Position numbers and translations under genes: made by a program. Of a stretch of 64,000 nucleotides of DNA, positions 34,233 to 44,300 are shown piece by piece. The stretch is from Brachyhypopomus gauderio (taxonomy: Eukaryota > Chordata > Actinopteri > Gymnotiformes > Hypopomidae): the NCBI RefSeq assembly GCF_052324685.1, contig NC_135223.1, forward strand, positions 3,468,668 to 3,532,667, given 5' to 3'. The stretch's first letter is position 1. The number at the start of each line of letters is the position of its first letter. Under the pieces are notes generated by a model. That model was not told the origin of the DNA. It saw nothing but the letters and a program-made list of their open reading frames with translations, and did no database searches.

Positions 34233-35451
34233 GGCCTTTTAAGGCCTCACTTTATAAAAGGAGCTAAACTACTTATGTAGATAAAATGTAAAATAACACT
34301 CGTGTTGGGATAAAAGATGGAGTTAACAGCTTTGCGCCATTTGTTTTGGGTTGTCTATATTTGAACAGTAATAGATCTTTGTTTTTAAATTAATCGTCTT
34401 TTACAGGGGAGATGTCAAGGCCCCCTTAAATAAAAGGAAGCCTTTCAAATCCACGGAGAATTAAAAATAACAATAACAGTTTCTGAAGATTAAAACGCCA
34501 TTTGGGTCTAATTGCATGGTCTCAGTTCAATACTATTCAACACCTTGGGTATATCATAACTTTTGATTTCTTCCTCTTTTAAAACCAAATTGCAGATTTT
34601 TTTTTAAACGACAGAGCTACAGCAGAGAACTCAAGCCTGGTTATATGTCCCATCTTTTCTGAGCAAAAAAATATTTTAAATGAAAGAGGTTCAGTGTTAT
34701 TCAAAACACTTACCTCTTAACCCATAACCGATCCTCAAATATGTGTAATGTTGGGACATTTACTGTAGAAAAGTTAACATCTCGACTCGCTGACATTGAA
34801 ACTATTTTCAACATTGTGAAATACACACAGATAATAAGACAATAAAATATTTGTGGTCCAGCCAACGCTTGAACAACAAATTTGAACGAAATTTCTTAAA
34901 TATTCACATTTTGAAGGGAATTCCCTTTTCTGTAAATGCATCTTTTCACATTTAATTTTCATTAAAGTAACAGCTTTTTAAAAATCGAATATATACTACT
35001 CGACGTCTTTCTTGTCTTTGAAACTTTGTCGTTAGTGCCAAAGACCAGCAGCAGTCTTTGTCATTTAGGTCTGAATTTGAGAGGTCTACGTCTCACGCCA
35101 ACACTACTGTGGATTTATAGTGCAGCTACCTTTGATGAACAACATCTCGATTGATAAAGCGCAACGTTAAGAGGAGACAGTTGTTGTAATTTAAACTAAT
35201 CATGCCATCCATATTAGTAACAAATCAATTAACCTATTGGTTAATTATAGGCTACGTCATCCCGTTTAATTTACGTCTTGATGGACCTATTTTTCATAAT
35301 TAGTCCCATATACTCTCGCGATATTATTTTTTTTATATTTTTTTTTGGCTTTTTTCAAACTGTTCTGAAAGTTCAAATTAAGCAATCTGTTAAAGATTTT
35401 TCACGTCACTTCAAATACAGTATATCACTGTGTAATATACCCTTTTGATTA

Positions 35452-35457
35452 TTTATT
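35452..35457 (-). promoter_or_regulatory. gbx1: candidate polyadenylation signal of gbx1
   Basis: An AATAAA on the minus strand lies about 450 bases after the gbx1 stop codon. It is the first canonical hexamer I noticed downstream, so the 3' UTR probably covers 35909 to about 35430. The region is very AT-rich, so a chance match is possible. Confidence 0.35.
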
Positions 35458-35909
35458 TCAAACGTTTTTCACCGTTTTTCACAAATAACTGTGGAGCAGT
35501 CTCTAAAGACTGATCTGGAGAGCACATGCAAAGCGCGAGGGACAACAGAAATATCTTTTACAACCATACAAGTAAAAATCATGTAACACGTGGGTTTAAA
35601 CACATGCAGATAATCAACTAGACAGCAACTGATAAATATTTTTAAAAATGTCCTTTTACAATCTCATTCATAGTGCACGTGTGTGTCATTTAGACACATT
35701 TAATATTTACAAATATACAGAGCAATAAATTAAAGACAGGGGCACATTTAGAACAGGGGAAAATTAAACCTCGGAAAATAATGTAATAAAAACATCTATT
35801 GATATAAAGGTGAAATAAGATCCGTCTAGATACTCGACTTAATTCCTTTTTGTGCTTCATGCATTTGGCTATTTCAGCGCAGCAGAAGGAACCGTGACCC
35901 AGTGCAGTT

Positions 35910-36424
35910 TCAGGGCCTCGTCCCCTGCTCTATCTGTTGGTGTTGACTCCTAACGGCGAACCTGTTGACATGCACCGGAATGGGAACGACGATTTTTGGA
36001 TTCCTTACAGGCTCGCCGGATCTGTTGTTGACGTTCCCCGCTTTGATCCGTTTCCACTTGGCCCTGCGGTTCTGGAACCATATCTTCACCTGGACCTCGC
36101 TGAGTTTAAGTGCGTGTGCGATCTGCGAGCGCTCCGTGAGCGACAGGTACTTTTTACAGTGGAACTCCTTCTCGAGTTCGAGTAACTGCTCGCTGGTGAA
36201 AGCGGTCCGTCTCCTCCGGCTCTTTCCCGCAGAGCTGCCCGGCGCCAACGGCTCTTGTGAGCCGGGTTTTAGTTTCCCCTTCTGGGATAACGAACCACAG
36301 GTGTTCCCGTCGGAGAAACTTTCGTTTTCGCTGTCGGCGGAGCTGTCGTCCCGGTCGCTGCAGGCGGCCTCGGCGGACTTCAGGTCCAGTTTCTCCTCAT
36401 CCGAACTGTATAGTTTGGTTTCAC
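35910..36424 (-). CDS. gbx1: gbx1 exon 2: acidic linker, homeodomain and C-terminus
   Basis: The acceptor is TTATTGCAG and the exon begins by completing a Gly codon, then [18 protein letters not shown]. An acidic Ser/Asp/Glu-rich stretch leads into the homeodomain, and TGA lies at 35912-35910. The exon is open throughout. Confidence 0.96.
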
Positions 36425-37459
36425 CTGCAATAAGGAAGAGATATTAGTGTTGTGGCTGTGTAGGCCACGATGTCACTGCTCTGGGTCAGTATCTGCGTTA
36501 TCATGTTTCCTGCTTCCAGCGTGTGGGACGTCTTGTCTCTAATTTAGAATTAAGTGATCTCCTTAATTATAATCCTTAAGTGATCTCATAAAAAACTTGA
36601 ATAGATGAGATCTAGCCTATCTAAGATGAACGTGACTGTATTGCATTATTCCAGAAAGATCATAGATACAAGCAACGTTTTGTAATAAAATGACAACTGG
36701 CCAACAGCTACAGTAAAGAACTAAAACGGTCGAGTTTGCAGCCGTATGTCACCACTGTTTAGACTAAATGTGGTTTTAGTTATCAGTCGTTTTTTTTTCC
36801 ATTACACGCACGGATTTAAAAGCATATGTGAACGTAGCATGCAAATTACAAATTTTAAGGAATAAAACTAAACAGAACGTGGTGAAAATGCGGATTATGT
36901 TTACATTTTATCTTCAATAGTGAGGTCGAATTGAGATTATTGTTTTATAATAAACGCCCGCGGATCACTGTAAAATAAAGGCGTTTGAGATGCGAGTTGT
37001 ACTTGAGCGCTCACCTGTAACAGCCTGAAAAGTTTCTGAGAAGTTGAGTAGTTCCGCAGTCTTGTCTCTGCCGTGCAGCTCTTCGTGCGGGCTCTCCTGG
37101 CGATGGATCCCCGCGTCCGCACTTAACCTGGGGCCGGGCATCTCCTGCGAGGGGTAGAAACTGTCTGGAGGGTCCGAGAAACTGGGTAAGGTTGTGGTGA
37201 GCGCCACCATGGAGGGCATTCCCTGGCCCAAACTGGCACAGAACGTGTTCGTCAATCGACCGGCGAACGATGCCAGGGGCGCCAGCGGGGGAATGCCCGA
37301 CGGTAGGGGTGCGTGAGACAGAGCCTGCGGGATCATGAGCGGTCGGTACGGCATGAACATCGGGTAGCCCGTGTAGAGCAAGTGCCCCGGGCGCGGCTGC
37401 GGAGTGCCGATCAACGAGTCTATGGAGAACGCCGTCCCCGGACCGCTGGGTCTCTGCAT
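35910..37459 (-). CDS. gbx1: gbx1, gastrulation brain homeobox 1
   Basis: Two exons (37459-37015 and 36424-35910) join in phase 1 to give 319 residues. The N-terminus, [18 protein letters not shown], is the typical Gbx start, followed by [20 protein letters not shown] and [18 protein letters not shown]. The homeodomain starts at [20 protein letters not shown] and includes [13 protein letters not shown], with Gln at the specificity position 50 of helix 3. The C-terminus reads [20 protein letters not shown], where GBX2 has SRFAIRSQ, so this is GBX1. GBX1 is a nuclear DNA-binding regulator expressed in developing spinal cord and hindbrain. I chose the Met at 37459 because it matches the family start. 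An in-frame Met at 37516 would add 19 atypical residues. Confidence 0.96.
37015..37459 (-). CDS. gbx1: gbx1 exon 1: N-terminal region with repression-type motif
   Basis: The exon runs from ATG (37459-37457) to the donor ACAG|GTGAGC. It holds FSIDSLIG, which is Gbx-specific and resembles engrailed-homology-type repressor motifs, plus the proline-rich middle region and the segment HFSETF-like [12 protein letters not shown] at the exon end. It ends in phase 1. Confidence 0.94.
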
Positions 37460-38639
37460 GTTTGGGGGACAGAGAGTCTCGTGGTGTAAATTCCGAATAG
37501 TTTCTTTCTTCAACAAAACGGGTAAAAAAAAAATGTTCGTCCGCAGTTATCCCGGGGATTAGTGTTGATGATGCGCTCCTCGCCTTCCCCTTGGCGCTGA
37601 CTGAGACCTGACGGGTTTTTTGTCTCTAGCTCAGTCCCTCTCGCTCTATTTGTCACATACTGAGACATAAACACACACGCACCCCTTTCCCTCTCCTTGA
37701 CACCCCCTCGCTCTCTCACGCACACACACACTCACACACACACTCACACACGCTCACACACGCACACAAACAGAGCGCAAACGCTTATCATCAATACAAG
37801 AGGATAGAAGGGGGAGTTGCCCTGGAGACTCATCCATCTTCCTCAAATTACGCTTCATTTCCTCATTCAGGCCGAGGCTTTTTTGGCCGCCTTGAGAGGC
37901 AGCGGTTTCCCAGTGGATACCAAGTAGACGGGTCAAGTCCCCCTCCTATGCCCGGTCCACATTGACTGAGAGGCGATGTGAGAGACTGCTTTAGACCGAC
38001 CCCCTCTGTAATCGTTGACCACACCAACCCAATCAGCTATTATTAATTTTGATTGATGATTAGTAATTACTTTGTATTCAAGGGAAGATATACAACAACG
38101 GCGCTTTTGTTGAATTTTAGGGGCTGATGGCACCGGAGTCAGGAGGGCGGGGAGGCAGATGTTTTAGTCCGCTTGTGAGAGAGAGAGCCTTTTCTGTTCC
38201 GTAGAGCTAAACAGTGAATTTGGCCTCCTATGAGTAGCGCAACAATGATCCCCCAGAGAGAGATTTTCTTGATGAAATTGCATTCGCATGTAAAACAACA
38301 CGGGTTAACGGCACTTTGGAAGCGCGCTCCGGAGCTGCTAGTGAGCACTTTATTAAAGCAAGCAACGGATCAAACGGTTTTTAGACTGACCACTGGAGCA
38401 CGTGTGAAACGGTCTGATTACGTTAAATGTTGATATGCAGTATCATTTGACAGACTCTAATGGACGTTTTGAAGGACCCGCAAATTATGCACAACATATA
38501 TATTTTAAAATCCATTTCACTTTTTTTTTCTTCATCTGAGAACAGACAGTGAGAGAAAAAGGTAATTTAGATCCAAACTTTTTCCTTCTGTGAGCGCTCT
38601 TTTACTCTAAGTAGCCTATTCATTTAGTCGGAGATCATT

Positions 38640-38830
38640 TTGCCGTTTAAATGCCAATTCACTTCTGGTGATGATTAGGCGCTATTGAGTCCTGGGGCGC
38701 GAGCGCTCCGACTGGCCGTCTGATTGCGCGAGGACATAAACATCACCTCCGACTCTGATTAGCCATGAAGGACCCCACATGCTAATTATTCTTATAATTG
38801 CAAATGACTCCATTCAGGAGGTGCGCTCTT
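38640..38830. promoter_or_regulatory. candidate gbx1 upstream regulatory segment
   Basis: A repeat-free segment about 1.2 kb upstream of the gbx1 start contains GATTAG (two copies, near 38673 and 38757), TAATTA (38783-38788) and ATAATTGC (about 38793). Dense homeodomain-type cores in otherwise unique DNA are typical of developmental enhancers, but conservation was not tested. Confidence 0.3.
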
Positions 38831-38857
38831 TGATCTATTGAAACCAGACAGCCTCTC

Positions 38858-38882
38858 TCTCCCTCCCTCCCTCTCCCTCCCT

Positions 38883-38915
<33 letters not shown>
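38858..38915. repeat. CT-rich tract upstream of gbx1
   Basis: CTCCCTCCCTCC units lead into a CT dinucleotide run. Confidence 0.88.
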
Positions 38916-38916
<1 letters not shown>

Positions 38917-39154
38917 TATATTTCTGTCCATCAGGACCATGACACTTTTACCAGACCCGCGTCTACGTCCATACATTTTTCCTAGAAAGCCAGTTAACCC
39001 TTGCATCATTCTATCTGTATTTATAGTTGTAATTATGGTAATCAGTTTTTCATTGCAGTTTATCCAACTAACATAAATCTAAATATAAATGCTGAACTAC
39101 TCTACAAGTTTTAGAACATTTATGTTTTTAAGCGGTATAGCGGTGTGTATAGAA

Positions 39155-39173
39155 CATTATTATTATTATTATT

Positions 39174-39226
<53 letters not shown>

Positions 39227-39247
39227 TAATAATAATAATAATAATAA
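39155..39247. repeat. ATT array joined to its own complement AAT
   Basis: A run of ATT (39155-39177) switches to AAT/ATA units (39178-39247). The junction is therefore an inverted repeat that can fold on itself. Confidence 0.88.
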
Positions 39248-41121
39248 ATGCTTTCATTATTATTTTCCAGGTGCCCGATTCTGTGAGCATTTTCCCTGTC
39301 GGTCAGGAAGGTTTTTAAGTGCCATGTCAGGATCATTAACCGTGTGACACTCACCGCCAGCATCGCCTTCCCCCCATTTACAGCGGTTATCATTCAAGAG
39401 CGAGCCTCTCCTTCAGAGTAATCATATACCACTTCCATACAACCGCAATCTCCATAATCTTCCTCTCAGAAAGGACGTCGTCGCAATAGCAGATCTGGAA
39501 GATATGTTGCCTCAAGCCCCGCAGTGCGTTCGCTTTGCATATCATTTTTATCCACCATAGCTAGGCTTGTTGGCTTTGTAACCATTTTTTCTCTCCTAAT
39601 AAGATCAAAATCTATTAATATAGTCTAAGCGAAATTCTTGCTATATAAAAGTTAGCTGACGTATTTTACCATAACGATAAGTTACTTTTTCTCAGCGTTT
39701 TACTGCATATTAACCCGAGTGAAACGTTTATGATTGACGAGCTGGGGCATATTAAGGATACAGTGTACACTGAGGAATATTGCTGTGCATCATGTATATA
39801 CGGCCGTGTATTCAGGAGTGTGTAGAGCGTTTCTCTGAGGCAAGTAGGAGCCACGGAGCTGGAGAGAAAGAGAACGTGGGAAACGACGGCAGGAGGTTGG
39901 AAATGAAAGGAAGGATGATGAACGCGATAATGACAGTGACGGTGAGGTGGCACCCGAAGTCAGAACACGGAGGTCAAAGAACTCCTATCGTCATATTCAA
40001 AATAAAGGAACAACCTACTTTCGTTTTTTGCTGAGGTTAAGGAGAACATCTCTCATTACCTCATACCATTTTTGCATTTAATATAGCAACCAATATCTAT
40101 ATTTTCATTGTGATTGAGTATGATGTTGCCATGACCACAGGCACAAAAATAGAATTCTGAAAATAATCGTGTATTTTGTAAGCCTACTTGTATTACATAT
40201 TTATGTCTTTTTTAATGAAGTTATTCATTCGGTCCAACCACAAATTCTTAAACGCTTATTATCAGAACACTTAGGTTAATTTTTCCCAGGGTACGGGTTT
40301 GAAAAGGTATCATATTTTTATATGAAATCTACAGCACCCCCTTGTGGTACACAATACAGGAATGATATTATTACTACTACTACCATATGCTCTTTTAGCC
40401 TGTCAATGAAAATTTGACTAAAATAATATTATGGGAGTAATATAAAATAATTAAGAATATATGGAAAAAGAAGATAAAAAATTATTATTTTCAAAGTATT
40501 TTATATATTTTGAAGCAAAATCTTAAACAATAAATCAAAGTGGTAAATCAGTTATAGCAAACAATAAAGATGGGTCATACACAACCCACTTTAATCACTT
40601 CTATAATCACAATTATATTTACTATACATGTGCTTTCACAACAGAGTGAATGGTTAAGGGAATGAACATTACCTTCTGGGCTAACTAAATCATCTAGAAA
40701 GCTATTCAAATGACCCAAACTATTGCATTAGTCTCTGAAGCCTGTCTTCTCATATTGTTTGAGCTGCTCCAAACTTAGTATTGAAAGAACCTACATCTCA
40801 TCGTCGCCTAATATGTAAAAACTGTGTTCACTTCTATTTAGAATAATTCATTTTGATTTAGTTTCCACTGAATCATATGAACTTGATAGCCATAAATTTG
40901 TAACCAGTCCTCGGTCCTGGTACATTCTGCTGAACATATGAACAGATCAAATAATATGAGCATGAATGACCTCAACTATAGCCAGAAGTCTGAAGGACTG
41001 TGGTAAAGCCCCGCCCCCAGCCAGTCCCGCCCCCGGTCTACCCCAGATCGAGGCAGCCAGGGCTGTCCTCAGTGCCGTGATGGGCGGGACAATCCCCAGG
41101 CCCCATTAAGCCTCCGGTCCC

Positions 41122-41307
41122 TTAGTGCACATAGCCACGGAACTCCAGCATCAGGTAGTCCTTCAGGAAGGTGGGCAGGCCCAATTTGGGCACCGCCTTG
41201 ACCAGACGACCCTCCAGGTACGTTCGCAGTTGGTGGCGTGCCAGGTGTTGGAGAGACCGTGGCCCGCCGGCCAGCGCAAACACGGACTCGTAGAACTCTC
41301 GGTGCTT
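41122..41307 (-). CDS. asb10: asb10 exon 5: SOCS box and C-terminus
   Basis: The acceptor is CCTCTCTGCAG and the frame begins KHREFYESVFALAGGPRSLQ. The SOCS box is complete: the leucine-rich BC box (SLQHLARHQLRTYL) is followed by the Cul5 box (GLPTFLKDYLMLEF). The TAA stop is at 41124-41122, after RGYVH. Confidence 0.95.
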   Translation of the reverse strand, partial: KHREFYESVFALAGGPRSLQHLARHQLRTYLEGRLVKAVPKLGLPTFLKDYLMLEFRGYVH

Positions 41308-44300
41308 CTGCAGAGAGGGGCCCAGGGAACAGTAAAACATTCAGAGTTTGGGCTGAACCTGCCTACACAAGAACCTGACAAGAACCTGGAGATAATACAG
41401 GACAAGCTCCTTCTGCAGAACAGGTGTGTGCAGGTGAAGGCCCTAGGTATCTGAGTGTGCTCCTCACCTGGAATATCTCCGGGGCAACAGCCTCCACCCA
41501 CTTGTCGGTGACACGCAAGCGGTCGTATGCATTCAGAAGCACCTCTATCGTCTGTGGAGACATACAGCAGTACTTCAGGACCTAGGTGAAAACCACACAC
41601 ACACACACACACAACAAAGAAAAAGACCAGGTCAGTGAGTAAAGCTTCTCTAGATGGCCAGTCTGTGTGTGTACTAAACGTAGGTTAAAAAATAAATAAA
41701 ATTGAGCCACATAACTCATAAATCTCATAACTGTCAGCAAAAATCATAATGCTATGTTGTGGTTTTACTTTTTTTTACATTAACTATTTTTACATGAATT
41801 GTTCAGGTGTGTGACACGCAAAACTAGGGTGTAAGTGCACATACTATAAGTATGGACTATTTTAATGTCCAGTAATGTTCCAGTACTCTCATGTGGAAAT
41901 GGGCTGGAAAAGTGTGGAGCCATGTGTAGGTGGAATTTACTATTTGGAGCTGATCTGAGAACAGCTTCACAGTTTCTGTTAAAACAACTAACATCAACAA
42001 CTGGGAAACAGAAACAGCTTCCTGATCAGGGCAACAATGACAGCTTCCACCTGCAGTGATATCCCCACCTGTTTTGAGAAGGGCGAAGGTCAGAGGTCAC
42101 AGTTCTGATGGAGCGCAGAGAAGAATAATTAAGCACTTGCCTTGATGAACAGATTGGGCCCCCCTCTGGGGGATTGTTGAGAACTTCTGCAATTACTGCT
42201 AATTAATCTCCTATTAACATTTGCCTCGTTAACACTCAGGCAATTTATCTGGCACAAGTGAGATTCGCTGGAGGTACAGTACTGAGCAGAACACAGCATT
42301 TAAAGGAGAACCCAAAAAATCCTGCAAACAAATTAACAAAACCAAAAACGTATATTGTTCAGACCTATTTCGCATACTGGTTTGCTCCTTACAGTCCATA
42401 AAGTGGTATATGGTTGATTTCTATATAACCACATGCTTTCGTATCTCCATGAGAGTGCATCAGACAGCAGTATCATTCCTTCCCTTCTTGCTCTCTAGAC
42501 TTGAGGATGAGAGATGGCTCTAATTCATCCCGACCCTTTCAACCCTGTACAAGATTCAAGTTTAATCCTCAAAACCCTGAACTCAAACTCCAATCACCCA
42601 AAGACAGCCAAATAACAGCCGGGCTTCTCTAGCCTCGTCTGAATCTCAAACGCTTCTCCGATTTTAGAAGCTCAGCTAGCTTCTTCGGCATGTGAATAAA
42701 TGTACTGATTGAGGGCAGGATGGATCTCTGGAGGGTCTGGAGGGTGGAGGTTAGAGGGTGGAGGGTGGGGTCTCTGACGTACGTGGTCAGCACCACATCT
42801 CCCAGGCCTCACCTTTGGCAGTGCTCCAGGCCACACCCGGATCGAGCCGTAGTTTAAGAGCGCCCGCACGATCCTCTCCGGCTGGTGCTCCGTCTTGTAG
42901 GACACCATCTTCAGGACGTTGTGCATGGGCGCGTCTCCGCCGTAGTCCATCTGGTTGACGGAGGCGCCGTTCTGCAGCAACAGGTCCACGACCTCCGCGT
43001 TGGCGTTCTTGCAGGCCATGTGCAGCGGCGTCTGGCGGTCGGCGTCGCCCGCGTGCACGTTGGCGCCGGCCTCCACCAGGTGGCGACACACGCTGGCGTA
43101 GCGCCCCAGGGTGGAGCTCTCCTGTGGCTGTGAGCAGGCGGCGTTGAGAGGTGTGAGGCCCTCGTCGTTCTGGTGCTCCAACCCGCCGCCGTAGCGGAGG
43201 TACAGCGCCACGTGCTCCGGGAGGCCATTGCGTGCCGCCACATGCAGGGGCGTGTCGTTCTCCTCAAGGCTCCGCCCACTGATGGCAGCGCCAAACTGAA
43301 GAAGCAGCTTGGCGCACCTTTGGGATGATGAAATAATAACCAAAATATTTAGTTTAATCTTCACATGTTTTAAATGCAGATTATATTTAATTCAATGCAC
43401 TATTTATGTTCTGTTTATGTTATTTACTATTTCTATATATGTTCCTAAATTAAATGCATTTATGAAGTCATTTTTTAATAGTGGGACTTTTTCTGGGAGC
43501 AGATCGAATTTAATCTGGGAGCAGGATAATCAGTAGGTCTTTGTAGAGTTATGAATTGATATCAGATCATGGACACAGTGGTATTGGTACTTCTGTGGGG
43601 CCCTCAATGAGTCCTGAACGCTGACACGCTCAGTGCTGAACGAGTCCTGAACGCCGATACGCTCAGTGCTGAACGAGTCCTGAACGCCGACACGCTCAGT
43701 GCTGAGAGTCCTGAACGCCGACACGCTCAGTGCTGAACGAGTCCTGAACGCCGACACGTTCAGTGCTGAACGAGTCCTGAACGCCGACACGCTCAATGCT
43801 GAACGAGTCCTGAACGCCGACACGTTCAGTGCTGAACGAGTCCTGAACGCCGACACGCTCAGTGCTGAACGAGTCCTGAACGCCGACACGCTCAGTGCTG
43901 AACGAGTCCTGAACGCCGACACGCTCAGTGCTGAACGAGTCCTGAACGCCGACACGCTCAGTGCTGAATGAGTCCTGAATGCTGACACTCTCAGTGCTGA
44001 ATGAGTCCTGAATGCTGACACGCTCGGCGCCGAGTGCTCACTCCAGAGACTCCAGCTCGGTGCACACATGGAGGGGCATCAGGCCGTCCTCGCTGGTGGC
44101 GTTGGCGTTGGCTCCGTACTGCAGAAGCAGCTTGACACAGTCTGCCTGGCACTCCTCACAGGCTTCGTGCAGCGCCGTGGTGCCCCCGGGGGCAAAGTCT
44201 ACGCTGGCCCCCCTGAGGAGCAGGTGCCGGAGGCAGTCGGTGAAGCCTCGCCCAGCCGTGATGTGCAGCGGTGTGGTCAGCTCCTGTTCGTAAGTCAGTG

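Larger units (their letters stand above)
30761..35429. other. convergent intergenic region between agap3 and gbx1
   Basis: There is no coding signal. The stretch has a CT array at 31194-31292, a TA array at 34186-34228 and otherwise unique, increasingly AT-rich DNA toward gbx1. The segment 31310-31560 has TAAT/ATTA motifs and no repeats. Confidence 0.6.
37460..41121. other. gbx1 5' flank to asb10 3' end
   Basis: No gene was recognised. It contains the gbx1 5' UTR and promoter area (37460 to about 38130), CA- and CT-rich tracts near 37720 and 38858-38915, the ATT/AAT palindromic array at 39155-39247, and long AT-rich unique sequence. The asb10 3' UTR should occupy part of 40500-41121, but I could not place its poly(A) signal. 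Confidence 0.55.

Noticed and set aside
37460-37516. Upstream in-frame Met as the gbx1 start
   Set aside because: The 19 extra residues do not resemble Gbx N-termini, whereas MQRPSGPG at 37459 does.
43530-44069. Open frames on both strands with an 11-residue repeat
   Set aside because: The 33 bp repeat keeps frames open by length alone. The true asb10 exon ends at 44042 with a clear donor.
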